From Pseudomonadota bacterium (lineage in GTDB: Bacteria > Pseudomonadota > Alphaproteobacteria > Caulobacterales > Caulobacteraceae), in contig JAFECT010000007.1 in assembly GCA_018241995.1 (NCBI GenBank), positions 88,501 to 152,500 on the forward strand: a stretch of DNA of 64,000 nucleotides, given 5' to 3'. The position numbers and the translations under genes are program-made. How positions within the stretch are numbered: the first letter of the stretch is position 1; each line of letters begins with the position of its first letter. Positions 1 to 10,182 of the stretch are shown here, in pieces. The notes beneath the pieces are model-generated. The model was not told where the DNA came from, searched no databases, and saw nothing but the letters and a program-made list of their open reading frames with translations.

Positions 1-2
1 TG

Positions 3-2282
3 ATGACCACCGTCTATATCGACGACGACGAGGCCTTCGAGCTCTGGAAGAAGATCGCGGGCCTGCCCGAGAGCCGCATCGCGCGGATCGCCGGCTCCGA
101 CAATTTCTGGTCGATGGGCGACACCGGCCCCTGCGGTCCCTGCACCGAGATCTTCTTCGACCACGGCGAGCACATCCCCGGCGGCCCTCCGGGCTCTCCG
201 GACGAGGACGGCGACCGCTGGGTCGAGATCTGGAACCTGGTGTTCATGCAGTTCGAGCAGTCCGCCGACGGCTCGCGCACGCCCCTGCCCAAGCCCTCCA
301 TCGACACCGGCATGGGGCTGGAGCGCGTGGGCGCCGTGCTGCAGGGCGTGCACTCCAACTACGAGACCGACCTGTTCAAGACGCTTATCGCGGCGTCCGA
401 GGAGGCCACCGGCGTCAAGGCCGAGGGCGAGCGCGCGCCCTCGCACCGGGTGATCGCCGACCACCTGCGTTCCTCCAGCTTCCTGATCGCCGACGGCGTT
501 ACGCCCTCGAACGAGGGACGCGGCTATGTGCTGCGCCGGATCATGCGCAGGGCCATGCGCCACGCGCATCTCTTGGGCGCCGCCGAGCCCCTGATGCACC
601 GCCTGGTCCCGACTCTGGTGGGCGAGATGGGCGAGGCCTATCCGGAGCTGAGGCGCGCCCAGCACGCCATCGCCGACACCCTGCGCCAGGAGGAGGAACG
701 GTTCCGCACGACGCTGGGCCGCGGCATGAGCCTGCTCGACCAAGCGACCAAGGACCTCAGCGACGGCCAGGCCATCCCCGGCGAGACCGCCTTCACCCTC
801 TACGACACCTACGGCTTCCCCCTCGACCTGACCCAGGACGAGGCGCGCCGTCGCGGCCTGAGCGTCGACGTCGACGGCTATGAGGCGGCCATGGCGCGCC
901 AGCGCGAGATGGGCAAGGCGAATTGGAAGGGCTCGGGCCAGGCGGCGACTGCCGGGGCCTGGCTGGCGCTGCGTGAGCGCCTGGGGCCGACCCAGTTCAC
1001 CGGCTACGACCAGGTCGAGGGCCTGGGCGAGACCCTGGCGATCCTGGCCGACGGCCAGGAAGTCGATGCGGCCGAGGCCGGCCAGACCGTCGACGTGCTG
1101 TTCGACAAGACGCCCTTCTACGCCGAGAGCGGCGGCCAGGCGGGCGACACCGGCCGGCTGGAGTGGCCCGGCGGCTCGGGCGAGGTCGTCGACACCCTCA
1201 AGCACGCGGGCGACCTGCACGGCCACCGCATCGGGATCAAATCGGGCCGGCTGGCCGTGGGCGACCGGGTCCACCTGTTCGTCGACGCGGAGCGGCGGGT
1301 GCGCACGCGCGCCAACCACTCCGCCACCCACCTGCTGCACACCGCGCTGGGCCATGTGCTGGGCCCGCACGTGGCGCAGAAGGGCCAGATGGTCGACGGC
1401 GATCGCATCCGCTTCGACTTCAGCCACGGCGCCGCATTGACGCCGCAAGAGCTGGACAGGATCGAGGCCGAGGTGAACGCCGTGATCCGCCAGAACCTGC
1501 CCGCCGAGACCAAGCTGATGGCGCCCGAGGCCGCGATCGCGGAAGGCGCCATGGCCCTGTTCGGCGAGAAGTACGGCGAGGAGGTGCGCGTGCTGACGCT
1601 GGGGCGCGCCTTGGACGGCGAGGCCAAGCCCTATTCGATCGAGCTCTGCGGCGGCACTCACGTGGCGCGCACCGGCGACATCGCCCTGTTCAAGATCGTC
1701 TCGGAAGGCGGCATCGCCGCGGGCGTCAGGCGTATCGAGGCCCTGACCGGCGAGGCGGCGCGCCGCTATCTGCTGGATCAGGCGGGCGTGGCCAAGGGCC
1801 TGGCCGACCAGTTCAAGGTCACTCCCGCCGACGTGCCCGCACGGGTCGAAGCCCTAATCACGGAGCGCAAGAGCCTGGAGAAGCAGCTGGCCGACACCAA
1901 ACGGCAGCTGGCTCTGGGCGGCGGCGGCGCGGCCGGCGGCACAGCGACGGTCGAGGAGATCGGCGGCGTTAAATTCGTGGGCCGCGTCCTGGAAGGCGTC
2001 GGCGGCAAGGAGCTTCGCCCGGTGGCCGAGGACTTCCGGAAACAGGTGGGCTCGGGCGTCGTGGCGCTGGTGGGCTCCGCCGACGGCAAGGCGGCGGTGA
2101 CCGTGGTGGTGACGCCGGACCTGACCGACCGCTTCAACGCCGCCGAGCTGGCGCGTGCGGCGGTTCTGGCCATGGGCGGCCAGGGCGCCGGCGGCAAGCC
2201 GGACTTCGCCCAGGGCGGCGCGCCCGATGCGTCCAAGGCCGAGGACGGCCTGGCGGCGGTGAAGGCCGCGCTGGCCGCGTGA
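3..2282 (+). CDS. alaS: alanine--tRNA ligase, 5'-truncated by the window edge
   Basis: Charges tRNA-Ala with alanine in the cytoplasm and edits mischarged Ser/Gly. About 759 residues are visible. Full-length AlaS is roughly 880 aa, so about 120 N-terminal residues, including class II motif 1, lie outside the window. The first ATG seen is internal. Visible landmarks: class II motif 3 DTGMGLERV near residue 100, editing-site zinc ligands in ANHSATHLL near residue 437 and CGGTHVARTGD near 548, then a coiled coil (ERKSLEKQLADTKRQL) and a glycine-rich C-terminal DHHA1 domain ending GGKPDFAQGG. All signatures are intact. The stop codon overlaps the GTG start of the next gene by 4 nt, so the two are probably co-translated. 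Confidence 0.98.
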   Translation: MTTVYIDDDEAFELWKKIAGLPESRIARIAGSDNFWSMGDTGPCGPCTEIFFDHGEHIPGGPPGSPDEDGDRWVEIWNLVFMQFEQSADGSRTPLPKPSIDTGMGLERVGAVLQGVHSNYETDLFKTLIAASEEATGVKAEGERAPSHRVIADHLRSSSFLIADGVTPSNEGRGYVLRRIMRRAMRHAHLLGAAEPLMHRLVPTLVGEMGEAYPELRRAQHAIADTLRQEEERFRTTLGRGMSLLDQATKDLSDGQAIPGETAFTLYDTYGFPLDLTQDEARRRGLSVDVDGYEAAMARQREMGKANWKGSGQAATAGAWLALRERLGPTQFTGYDQVEGLGETLAILADGQEVDAAEAGQTVDVLFDKTPFYAESGGQAGDTGRLEWPGGSGEVVDTLKHAGDLHGHRIGIKSGRLAVGDRVHLFVDAERRVRTRANHSATHLLHTALGHVLGPHVAQKGQMVDGDRIRFDFSHGAALTPQELDRIEAEVNAVIRQNLPAETKLMAPEAAIAEGAMALFGEKYGEEVRVLTLGRALDGEAKPYSIELCGGTHVARTGDIALFKIVSEGGIAAGVRRIEALTGEAARRYLLDQAGVAKGLADQFKVTPADVPARVEALITERKSLEKQLADTKRQLALGGGGAAGGTATVEEIGGVKFVGRVLEGVGGKELRPVAEDFRKQVGSGVVALVGSADGKAAVTVVVTPDLTDRFNAAELARAAVLAMGGQGAGGKPDFAQGGAPDASKAEDGLAAVKAALAA

Positions 2283-4012
2283 GGCTCCTGGGGGCGAGCT
2301 CGGTCCTGGCCCTGACGGCCGCGGCGATGATCGCGGGCGTCCGGCCCGCTTCCGCCGCCCCCGCCTACGCCATGTGCCTGCACGACGCCGACGCCGCGGC
2401 CTGCATCGCCGCGCGCGCGGCCCAGGGCGCGCCGGTGCACGGCTGGTCGGACCGCATGGACGACCTGGTCCGCTCCGGCTCGACCGACACCGTGGCCGAC
2501 TACGCGGGCAAGGTCCGCCCGCTCGCCAACCTGGTGCGCGACGTGCACATCAGCCCGACCGGCGCCGACATCGCCCTGGTGGAGACCATCGACCCGGAGG
2601 CCGCCGCCACCCTGCGCGGCGCCGGCACGGGCGAGCAATGGCGGCAATGGTCGGAAGCCTATGGCGGCGAGACCGCCGGCCGCGCCCTGTCGCCGGACAT
2701 TCGCGCGGGCTTCGTGCTGGCGGCCGCAGCCTATCGTTCCGCCGATCCCTTCGCCGATCCGGCCGCCAAGGCCGCGCTCGACAAGAGCAAGGACGAGGCG
2801 GTCGTGCTGCAGCGGGCCATGCGTTCGGTCGCGGGCATCGCCGGCGGCGCGCGCGGCTATGGCGTGGCGCCCCCAGGAGCACGGGCGGTGCTGGCCCGCG
2901 CTTCGACGGTGGCCAAGCCTGGTGACGGCTATCTGCTGACCCTGGCGAGCTACGCGCGCTGGCTGGGCGACGATGCGGCGGCCGCGGCGGCGCTGGAGCG
3001 GCTGTCGCCCCAGCCGGGCGCGGGGCGTGACTGGCGCACGGAATCGGCGCTGTGGGCCGCGCTGGGCCGCCCCCAGGAGGCCGCGGCGGCGTTGAAAGCA
3101 GCGGCTGCGGGGCCGGACCGCGACGCGGCGGCCATCGTGGCCGGCCGCGCCTGGCTGAAGGCAGGCGACAAGGCCCAGGCGGCGGTCGAGGCCCGCATGG
3201 TGCTGGCCGACGCCGCCGACGATCCCACCGATTTCACCGCCGCGATCCGGCTGCTCGCCGACGCCGGCGCGGGCGACGAGGCCCTGACCGCCGCGCGGGC
3301 GCTGGGCGCGCGGGCCCAGGCGTCTGACGACGCCTCCAAGAGCGCGGCCTTCGCCCTGGCGTCGGAAGCCATGACGGCGGTCGGGCGCCGCGACGAGGCC
3401 TGCAACCTGGCGCGCCGCTCGCTGGGCCTGGCCGGACGCTCGGCCGCCGCCCAGAACGAGAAGTGGTCAGGCCGGTACCACGCCGATGCGCCGGTCAATG
3501 TCTGGCTGGGGCCGGATTTCTCCGACACCGGCGTATCGGTCGACGATCTGCGGCGCGCCTACCGCGACCGCGCCACCCGCGCGCTCGACCTGTGCGGCGC
3601 GGCGGGCGAGGCCCAGGCCGCGCGTGGCGGCAAGGGGGAAGCCGGGCGCTGGGACAGCCTGGTGGCCCTGCACGATCCCAACGCCTCGACGTCGGCGCGC
3701 CTGCGCGAGGCGGCCGACACGGCCGCCGCCGATCCGGCCCTGGCCCAGCGCCTGGCCGAGGCGGTGAAGCGCGAGCCGGAGCCGGACGATCCGCTCGGGC
3801 GGCTGTTGTGGCGTGACGGGGTGGCGGCGGCCCAGGCCTCGGCGGGCCAGGCGGACGCCGCGCGCGCGACCTACGCCGCGGCGGTGCGCGGCCTGGACGA
3901 GGTCGGCAACCCGGACGACCAGCGCACGGCCGCCTTCGCCATGGCGCGCGACGGCAGGCTGATGGAGCTGAGGCTATCCGGCAAGCTGACGCCGGCGAAC
4001 CGGCTGCCCTGA
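2279..4012 (+). CDS. exported alpha-helical repeat-like protein of unknown function
   Basis: 577 aa. The GTG start overlaps the alaS stop (GTGA), and this coupling supports the start. The N-terminus has a Sec-type signal peptide (hydrophobic LGASSVLALTAAAMIAG, then ASA before APAYAM), so the product is probably periplasmic. The rest is rich in Ala, Asp and Arg with repeated helical AxxA patterns, resembling TPR/Sel1-like scaffolds without clear consensus. A few cysteines occur (MCLHDADAAACIAA near the mature N-terminus, later ACNLARR). I do not recognise a catalytic domain. Co-transcription with alaS is probably a matter of genome layout. Function unknown. Confidence 0.8.
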   Translation: MRLLGASSVLALTAAAMIAGVRPASAAPAYAMCLHDADAAACIAARAAQGAPVHGWSDRMDDLVRSGSTDTVADYAGKVRPLANLVRDVHISPTGADIALVETIDPEAAATLRGAGTGEQWRQWSEAYGGETAGRALSPDIRAGFVLAAAAYRSADPFADPAAKAALDKSKDEAVVLQRAMRSVAGIAGGARGYGVAPPGARAVLARASTVAKPGDGYLLTLASYARWLGDDAAAAAALERLSPQPGAGRDWRTESALWAALGRPQEAAAALKAAAAGPDRDAAAIVAGRAWLKAGDKAQAAVEARMVLADAADDPTDFTAAIRLLADAGAGDEALTAARALGARAQASDDASKSAAFALASEAMTAVGRRDEACNLARRSLGLAGRSAAAQNEKWSGRYHADAPVNVWLGPDFSDTGVSVDDLRRAYRDRATRALDLCGAAGEAQAARGGKGEAGRWDSLVALHDPNASTSARLREAADTAAADPALAQRLAEAVKREPEPDDPLGRLLWRDGVAAAQASAGQADAARATYAAAVRGLDEVGNPDDQRTAAFAMARDGRLMELRLSGKLTPANRLP

Positions 4013-4115
4013 CGGTCGGCTTTTGGCCCCTGGCGCAAGCCTCGCCGGGTCCCCAGATCAGGTCGCAGCAAGAACCGCGAGGCGCGCCTTCGCGAGCTTT
4101 GGCAGGATCGCGCTC

Positions 4116-4655
4116 ATGAGCCAGTTCGCCGTCTTCGACACCGCCATCGGCTGGTGCGGCATCGCCTGGAACGCCCGCGGCGTGATGGGTTTCCATCTGC
4201 CCGAGAGCACCGCCGAAGCCACCGCCGCGCGCCTGAGCCGGCGCTTCCCCGACGCCGAGGCCGCGCCGCCCAGCGCCGCCATCGCCGAGGTGATCGGCCG
4301 GGTGAAGGCGCTGTTGGCCGGGCAGGCGGTGGACCTGTCTGACGTGCCGGTCGACCTGGAACGCTCGCCCGCCTTCAACCGGCGTGTCTACGACATCGCC
4401 CGCACCATCCAACCGGGCGAGACCCTGACCTATGGCGAGATCGCCAGACGGCTGGGCGGCGGGCCTGAGACGGCGCGCGATGTCGGCCAGGCGCTGGGCC
4501 AGAACCCCATCGCCGTGATCGTGCCCTGCCACCGGGTGGTGGCGGCAGGCGGCAAGACCGGCGGCTTCTCGGCGCGCGGCGGGGTCAACACCAAGCTGAA
4601 GCTGCTGGCCATCGAGCAGGCGCACGCCAAGGGCGCCTTGCCGCTGTTCGACTAA
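4116..4655 (+). CDS. ogt: methylated-DNA--protein-cysteine methyltransferase
   Basis: 179 aa. Suicide repair enzyme that transfers the alkyl group from O6-alkylguanine in DNA to its own cysteine. The active-site PCHRV is at residues 137-141 with acceptor Cys138. The preceding helix-turn-helix (GETLTYGEIARRLGG) and RDVGQALGQNPIAVIV match the DNA-binding half of Ogt/AdaB proteins, as does the length. An in-frame extension upstream to 4023 is possible, but the ATG at 4116 (MSQFAVFDTAIGW) begins the conserved domain. It stands alone, with no ada regulator beside it. The choice of the name ogt over ada-type paralogues is by size only. Confidence 0.93.
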   Translation: MSQFAVFDTAIGWCGIAWNARGVMGFHLPESTAEATAARLSRRFPDAEAAPPSAAIAEVIGRVKALLAGQAVDLSDVPVDLERSPAFNRRVYDIARTIQPGETLTYGEIARRLGGGPETARDVGQALGQNPIAVIVPCHRVVAAGGKTGGFSARGGVNTKLKLLAIEQAHAKGALPLFD

Positions 4656-4742
4656 TCCTCAAGGGTCTTTTTAGAACACCGTTATTGCGGGCCACCCGCG
4701 AGCCGCCTATCAGCGCCTGACATCCAGCCAGGAGGCGCCCCG

Positions 4743-5774
4743 ATGGGCCACAAGTACGCGAGCATTCTCGAGACCGTGGGCCGCACGCCGGTGGTGCGCA
4801 TCAATCGCCTCGCGCCGGAGGGGATCAACCTTTTCGTCAAGATCGAGGCCTTCAACCCGCTGGGTTCGGTCAAGGACCGACTGGCGCTGGGGATCATCGA
4901 GGCGGCCGAGAAATCCGGCGCCCTGAAACCCGGCCAGACCGTGATCGAGGCCACCAGCGGCAACACCGGTATCGGCCTGGCCATGGTCTGCGCGGCCAAG
5001 GGCTATCCGCTGGTGGTGACCATGGCCGAAAGCTTCAGCGTCGAGCGGCGCAAGCTGATGCGGTTCCTGGGCGCCAAGGTGATCCTGACGCCCGCGGCCC
5101 TGCGCGCCACCGGCATGGTCAGCAAGACCATCGAGCTGGCGAAGAAGCACGGCTGGTTCTGGGCGCGCCAGTTCGAGAACGACGCCAACCCCGACATGCA
5201 TGAACGCACCACCGGCCCCGAGATTGTCGAGGCCTTCAAGGGCGAGCGGCTGGACTACTGGGTCACCGGCTACGGCACCGGCGGCACCCTGAACGGCGTG
5301 GCCCGCGTGCTGAACCGCGAGCGGCCGGAGACCAGGATCGTGGTCTGTGAGCCGGAGGACGCCCCGCTGCTGGGGTCGGGCGAGGAGCAGGCGCGCAACC
5401 CCGACGGCACGCCCTCGGCCGGTCACCCCGCGTGGAAGCCGCATCCGGTGCAGGGCTGGACGCCCGACTTCATTCCCAAGATCACCGAGGATGCGGTCAA
5501 GACGCAAAAGATCGATCAGGTCATCCCGATCCCCAACGCCGAGGCCATGCGCTGGAGCCGCGAGCTGGCGGTCAAGGAAGGCATCTTCGTCGGCATCAGC
5601 GCGGGCGCGACCTTCGCGGGGGCCATGAAGATCGCCGCCGACGCCCCGAAGGGCACGACCATCCTGGTCATGCTGCCCGACACCGGCGAGCGCTACCTGT
5701 CGACCCCGCTGTTCGCCGACATCCCGGCCGACATGACCGAGGAAGAACAGGCGATCTCGGATTCGGTGGGGTAG
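4743..5774 (+). CDS. cysK: cysteine synthase A (O-acetylserine sulfhydrylase)
   Basis: 343 aa, PLP fold type II. Converts O-acetylserine and sulfide to cysteine. The Schiff-base lysine is K44 in NPLGSVKDR. The substrate loop EATSGNTGIG and the phosphate-binding GYGTGGTLNG follow, and GISAGATFAG near the C-terminus is typical. The start has a clear Shine-Dalgarno AGGAGG at 4730-4735, 7 nt before the ATG. The serine acetyltransferase that supplies its substrate lies about 45 kb away at 50356. A second fold-II enzyme at 41636 carries CBS domains and is more likely cystathionine beta-synthase, so this one is the best candidate for the assimilatory enzyme. Confidence 0.95.
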   Translation: MGHKYASILETVGRTPVVRINRLAPEGINLFVKIEAFNPLGSVKDRLALGIIEAAEKSGALKPGQTVIEATSGNTGIGLAMVCAAKGYPLVVTMAESFSVERRKLMRFLGAKVILTPAALRATGMVSKTIELAKKHGWFWARQFENDANPDMHERTTGPEIVEAFKGERLDYWVTGYGTGGTLNGVARVLNRERPETRIVVCEPEDAPLLGSGEEQARNPDGTPSAGHPAWKPHPVQGWTPDFIPKITEDAVKTQKIDQVIPIPNAEAMRWSRELAVKEGIFVGISAGATFAGAMKIAADAPKGTTILVMLPDTGERYLSTPLFADIPADMTEEEQAISDSVG

Positions 5775-5820
5775 GGGGCCTTTCTGCAAGCCGCGAGGAT
5801 GATTGCGCGGCTGCGCATCG

Positions 5821-6552
5821 CTAGATCGGCTTGTCCATCGCCTTGGCCGCGCGGACGGTGGCGGCGGCGATGAAGGCCGCGGTGTGCTCGGGCGGCATGT
5901 CGCGCACCACGTCGTAGAGCACGACCCCCATGTGGCACTGCTGCGCCACGGGCAAGGCCTCGACGTTGGCGGGGATAGTGACGCCCTTCTTGCCCAGGGC
6001 GGTGATCAGCTCCCGGGCCTCGTCGCGGCCGAAGGTCGGGTGGTCGGTCGGGTGGTCGATGCCGGCGCGGGCGGCGCGCAACTGCACTGCGCTGCCGCGG
6101 TTCATGATCTCCAGCACCTTGGGGGAGAGCTTGGTGTTCTCCCTGATCGCCGACATGGAGAAGTCGGCGCAGGCCTGAGTGTTCTCCTGCGACAGGGCGT
6201 GCACCGCCTCGCGCTGGAAGGCGGCCAGCTCGACCAGGTTCGAGGTCGGCGCGCGGGCCACGTCGCCGGCGTGAGCGGCGGAGAAGCCACGCAGGCGCAC
6301 GAAGGCCTTGTGCTTGAGCGCCTCTTCCTTCTCGCCGTCGGCGTAGCCGTCAGAGATTTCGGTCTTGAGGGCGGCGTAGTCGGCCGGGAAGCCGCGGCGG
6401 AATTCGGTGAACAGGCCGCCGTACTCGCCGTGCTCGGCCCAGCCGTCCATCTCGGCGGCGATCGTGGCTTTTCGACTCGCGTGAGTGTCGCACCCAGCCA
6501 GGGCGGCGGTCACGAGCCCGAGGACGAGCAAGCGGGAAAGCAGGCGCGGCAT
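5821..6552 (-). CDS. putative lipoprotein of unknown function
   Basis: 243 aa. The N-terminus MPRLLSRLLVLGLVTAALAGC ends in a lipobox with lipidated Cys21, predicting a membrane-anchored lipoprotein exposed to the periplasm. The mature part is helical and rich in charged residues, with two isolated cysteines (NTQACADF and AQQCHMG). No catalytic motif was recognised. It lies 10 nt downstream of the DUF2939 gene and shares its direction, so the two very likely form one operon. Confidence 0.82.
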   Translation of the reverse strand: MPRLLSRLLVLGLVTAALAGCDTHASRKATIAAEMDGWAEHGEYGGLFTEFRRGFPADYAALKTEISDGYADGEKEEALKHKAFVRLRGFSAAHAGDVARAPTSNLVELAAFQREAVHALSQENTQACADFSMSAIRENTKLSPKVLEIMNRGSAVQLRAARAGIDHPTDHPTFGRDEARELITALGKKGVTIPANVEALPVAQQCHMGVVLYDVVRDMPPEHTAAFIAAATVRAAKAMDKPI

Positions 6553-6562
6553 GGGTTTTTAC

Positions 6563-7150
6563 TTACTGTGCAGGCGCGGGCGTCGGAGCAGGCGTGGCCG
6601 GCACGGGCGCCGGGTCGCCTGCAGGAAGCTTGGTCGGCATGGCGATCTGAACCAGCTTCCAGCTGAACACGCCCTTGCGCTCGAAGGTGAAGACGGTCTC
6701 GCCCCAGCCTGTCGAGGCCGAGGGCACGCCCAGGCGGCAGCGGTTCACGCCCCAGAAGCGCACCCGCGGCCAGGGCGATGCAGCTGAGGCGTCGGCGGTC
6801 TTGGAGGCCTTGATCGAGTCCCAGCCCTGGCCGCGCGTCAGCGCGTTGAGGGCTGCCGGCTTAAGCAGGGCCTCGACCTTAGGCGTGGGCTCAAGCGGGG
6901 CGATGGCGTGCTGGATGGCGCCGACCGGGTCCTGCCAGAAGCTCGGCGGCGCGGCCGAGGCCGTGCCGGTCAGCTGGGCCTTCAGGCTCGAGCGGACGGC
7001 GTCATAGTCGACCAGCTGGGAGAGGCCCTGGACGTCCTCGGCCTGGGCGGCCGAGCGCAGGGCGAAGAAGGCGAAATAGGGCGCCGAAACAAAGGCCAAG
7101 GCTGCGATGATCACAGCCAGGGTGAGCACGGTCGTCAGAAGGCGTTGCAT
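6563..7150 (-). CDS. DUF2939 membrane-anchored protein
   Basis: 195 aa. One N-terminal membrane segment (about residues 5-30) is followed by the DUF2939 signature ALRSAAQAEDVQGLSQLVDYDAV, cut here only by memory of the family. The family is uncharacterised and usually envelope-associated. The C-terminus is Pro/Ala-rich (PAPVPATPAPTPAP). I place the start at the ATG at 7150, which has GGAG 8 nt upstream. A GTG at 7159 would leave no room for that ribosome site. Operon with the downstream lipoprotein. Confidence 0.82.
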   Translation of the reverse strand: MQRLLTTVLTLAVIIAALAFVSAPYFAFFALRSAAQAEDVQGLSQLVDYDAVRSSLKAQLTGTASAAPPSFWQDPVGAIQHAIAPLEPTPKVEALLKPAALNALTRGQGWDSIKASKTADASAASPWPRVRFWGVNRCRLGVPSASTGWGETVFTFERKGVFSWKLVQIAMPTKLPAGDPAPVPATPAPTPAPAQ

Positions 7151-7204
7151 GGTCCCCACTCCAATCGGCAGGGACCATGCCGGGCCCTTTGACTAGGCCG
7201 CTTC

Positions 7205-8419
7205 TCAGATCCCCATAGCCTTTTCCAGGTTTTCCGCGACTTTGTCGAGGAAGCCCTCGGTGGTCAGCCACCCTTGCTGGTCGCCGACGAGCAGGGCCAG
7301 GTCCTTGGTCATGAAGCCGGATTCGACGGTCGCGACGGTCACGTCCTCGAGCGTATGGGCGAACTTGTCGAGCTCGGCGTTGCCGTCGAGCTTGGCGCGA
7401 TGCTTCAGGCCACGGGTCCAGGCGTAGATCGAGGCGATGGAGTTGGTCGAGGTCGACTCGCCGCGCTGGTGCTGGCGGTAGTGGCGGGTGACGGTGCCGT
7501 GGGCGGCCTCGGCCTCCACGATCTTGCCGTCCGGCGTCATCAGCACCGAGGTCATCAGGCCGAGCGAGCCGAAGCCTTGCGCCACGGTATCGGACTGCAC
7601 GTCGCCGTCGTAGTTCTTGCAGGCCCAGACGAAGCCGCCGTTCCACTTCAGCGCCGAGGCGACCATGTCGTCGATCAGGCGGTGCTCGTAGGTCAGGTTC
7701 TTCGCTTCGAACTGCGGCTTGAACTCGGTGTCGAACACCTCCTGGAAGATGTCCTTGAAGCGCCCGTCATAGGCCTTGAGGATGGTGTTCTTGGTCGAGA
7801 GATAGACCGGGTAGCCGCGATCGAGCCCATAGGCCAGCGAAGCGCGGGCGAAGTCCCGGATCGAGTTGTCGACATTGTACATGCCCATGGCCACGCCCGA
7901 GCTCTGGAACTCGAACACCTCGTGCTCGATGGTCTGACCGTCCTGGCCCTCGAACTTGATGGTCAGCTTGCCGGGGCCAGGCACCTTGAAGTCGGTGGCC
8001 TTGTACTGGTCGCCAAAGGCGTGGCGGCCGATCACGATCGGCTGGGTCCAGCCCGGCACCAGCCGCGGCACGTTCCTGCAGATGATCGGCTCGCGGAAGA
8101 CGACGCCGCCCAGGATGTTGCGGATGGTGCCGTTGGGCGACTTCCACATCTTCTTCAGATTGAATTCCTTCACCCGCGCTTCGTCGGGGGTGATGGTGGC
8201 GCACTTGACGCCCACGCCGTAGCGCTTGATCGCCTCGGCCGCCTCGACGGTGACCCTGTCGTCGGTCGCGTCGCGATTCTCCATGCTGAGGTCGTAGTAG
8301 TCCAGGGTCAGGTCCAGGTATGGGAAGATCAGCTTGTCCTTGATGAGCTTCCAGATGATGCGGGTCATCTCGTCGCCGTCGAGATCGACGACCGGATTGG
8401 CGACCTTGATCTTGGCCAT
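7205..8419 (-). CDS. icd: NADP-dependent isocitrate dehydrogenase
   Basis: 404 aa. TCA-cycle oxidative decarboxylation of isocitrate to 2-oxoglutarate. The sequence matches the eukaryote-like homodimeric class common in alphaproteobacteria: [20 protein letters not shown] at the start, [26 protein letters not shown] (phosphorylation/substrate loop) and the C-terminal [13 protein letters not shown] cofactor region. The start at 8419 begins this conserved N-terminus and has GGAAGGA upstream. An open frame continues upstream to 8803 but is not conserved. A possible promoter with -10 CTATAG (reverse of about 8499-8504) lies in the divergent region shared with the kinase operon. Confidence 0.97.
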   Translation of the reverse strand: MAKIKVANPVVDLDGDEMTRIIWKLIKDKLIFPYLDLTLDYYDLSMENRDATDDRVTVEAAEAIKRYGVGVKCATITPDEARVKEFNLKKMWKSPNGTIRNILGGVVFREPIICRNVPRLVPGWTQPIVIGRHAFGDQYKATDFKVPGPGKLTIKFEGQDGQTIEHEVFEFQSSGVAMGMYNVDNSIRDFARASLAYGLDRGYPVYLSTKNTILKAYDGRFKDIFQEVFDTEFKPQFEAKNLTYEHRLIDDMVASALKWNGGFVWACKNYDGDVQSDTVAQGFGSLGLMTSVLMTPDGKIVEAEAAHGTVTRHYRQHQRGESTSTNSIASIYAWTRGLKHRAKLDGNAELDKFAHTLEDVTVATVESGFMTKDLALLVGDQQGWLTTEGFLDKVAENLEKAMGI

Positions 8420-8614
8420 TCGGCTTTTGTCCTTCCAGGTGATGCGCCTACGGACCGACGGGGCGCACAGGGCCCCGCGGCGGGCGCGTGGAAGCCGCCC
8501 TATAGAGCCTCGCGCCCGCGCGCGCCAGCGGCGGCGGGAACCTTCTGCCCGGCCGCTCATTTCGTGTGCGGGGCGAGCTTGGCTGTTCGCGCAGGAACAG
8601 GGGTGGTCAGGGCG

Positions 8615-8643
8615 TTGGACAGGCGTAGTTGCGATTTCTATGA
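8615..8643 (+). promoter_or_regulatory. candidate sigma70-type promoter of the histidine kinase operon
   Basis: TTGGAC at 8615-8620 and CTATGA at 8638-8643 are separated by 17 nt, and the kinase ATG follows 24 nt later. Box quality is fair. No mapped start is available, so this rests on sequence pattern and position only. Confidence 0.4.
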
Positions 8644-8667
8644 AGCGGCGATCCGGCGGGACCGTTG

Positions 8668-10182
8668 ATGCTGCGCAAGCCCCTGAACTTCGTGCGGACC
8701 GCCACGGTGGAGCGGACCGTTGTGGCCCTGATGGCCCTGGCGTTCCTGCTGCTCGCCGCGGTGGGCGCGGCGTCCTACGTCGCCAACCGCAAGGCGCATG
8801 CACTGGCTGAAGAGGCCGCTCGCCATCAGAAAGTTCGCCGGGCTACGCGCCAGATCCTCATCGACACCCTGAACGCCGAGACCGGTCAGCGCGGCTATCT
8901 GATCACGGGCCAGCGCGACTACCTGGATGTGCACCGCGAGGCCAAGTCGCGTCTCACCGCCGAGATGATCGACCTGCGCCGTCAGGTGGACGGCAGCCGT
9001 GAGGAAGCCCGGCTGGTCGACGCGCTCAAGATCCAGATCGACGCCAAGCTCGCGGAACTGGCCAAGACCGTCGCCTTCATGGATGCGCACCGGCGCGAAG
9101 AAGCTTTGGTCCAGGTGCGCGGCGGGGCTGGGCGCGCCTACATGGTGCAGATCCGCGCCCTGATCGACCGCCTGGACCGGCTGGAAGGCGCCCTCGTGGC
9201 GCGCAACAGCGCCGAGGCCGAACAAGGCGCGCGTCTCGCGCTGACGGTGAATCTGGTCAGCGCCATACTCGTGGCCATCGTGGGCCTGCTCTCGCTCTTG
9301 GTGATCCGTAGCTACGTCAACGATCTGAGGCGCTCTCGCGAGGCGTTGGACAGCCTGAACCAGGGTCTGGAGCGGGCTGTGGCTGAGCGCACGGAAGAGC
9401 TGGTGCGAGCCAACGAGGAGATCCAGCGCTTCGCTTACATCGTCAGCCACGACCTGCGCGCGCCTCTGGTCAATGTGATGGGCTACACCGCCGAACTGGA
9501 AGGCGCGGGCCAGGCCCTGCGGGCGCAGATGGAGCGGATCGAGGCTGAGGCGCCCAAGCTGCTGGAGCCCGCCGCCAAACTAGCCATCGACGAGGATGTG
9601 CCCGAGGCCATCGGCTTCATCCGCAGCTCCACCGAGAAGATGGACCGCCTGATCAAGGCCATACTGAAACTGTCGCGCGACGGTCGTCGGGTCCTGGCGC
9701 CGGAGGCCCTGGACATGACCGCCCAGGTCCGGGCGGTGGCCGAGAGCCTGAACCACCAAGCCGGCGAGCAAGGGGCCTCGATCAAGGTGGAGAGCCTGCC
9801 GGGCATCGTCTCCGACCGCCTCGCGATCGACCAGATATTCGGCAACCTGCTCGACAACGCCCTGAAGTACCTCGACGCCAAGCGCGCCGGTCAGATCGTG
9901 GTGCGCGGCCGGGAGGAACCCCCCTTCGTCGTCTATGAGATCGAGGACAATGGCCGCGGCGTCGCCGACCGCGACCACGAGCGCATCTTCGAGCTGTTCC
10001 GCCGCGCCGGGACCCAGGATCGACCGGGCGAGGGGCTTGGCCTCGCTTTCGTCAAAAACACGGTGCGTAGGCTTGGCGGAAGCATCGACCTGAAGTCCGA
10101 ACTCGGGAAAGGCTCGACTTTCATCCTGAAATTCCCGAAACGCCTGATTGCGGAAGCTTCAGAGTCCGGAGACGTCGAATGA
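8668..10182 (+). CDS. CHASE3-domain sensor histidine kinase
   Basis: 504 aa inner-membrane sensor. Two membrane segments (about 23-45 and 190-215) flank a periplasmic CHASE3 domain with the typical [16 protein letters not shown] motif. A HisKA helix follows, with phospho-acceptor H261 in [10 protein letters not shown], then a HATPase_c domain (N box [10 protein letters not shown] boxes DNGRGVAD and [12 protein letters not shown]). The ATG at 8668 is preferred over the TTG immediately before it. The stop overlaps the ATG of the receiver gene by 4 nt (ATGA). The architecture and partner resemble phytochrome/Rcp1-type kinases, but no photosensory domain is present, so the signal is unknown. Confidence 0.93.
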   Translation: MLRKPLNFVRTATVERTVVALMALAFLLLAAVGAASYVANRKAHALAEEAARHQKVRRATRQILIDTLNAETGQRGYLITGQRDYLDVHREAKSRLTAEMIDLRRQVDGSREEARLVDALKIQIDAKLAELAKTVAFMDAHRREEALVQVRGGAGRAYMVQIRALIDRLDRLEGALVARNSAEAEQGARLALTVNLVSAILVAIVGLLSLLVIRSYVNDLRRSREALDSLNQGLERAVAERTEELVRANEEIQRFAYIVSHDLRAPLVNVMGYTAELEGAGQALRAQMERIEAEAPKLLEPAAKLAIDEDVPEAIGFIRSSTEKMDRLIKAILKLSRDGRRVLAPEALDMTAQVRAVAESLNHQAGEQGASIKVESLPGIVSDRLAIDQIFGNLLDNALKYLDAKRAGQIVVRGREEPPFVVYEIEDNGRGVADRDHERIFELFRRAGTQDRPGEGLGLAFVKNTVRRLGGSIDLKSELGKGSTFILKFPKRLIAEASESGDVE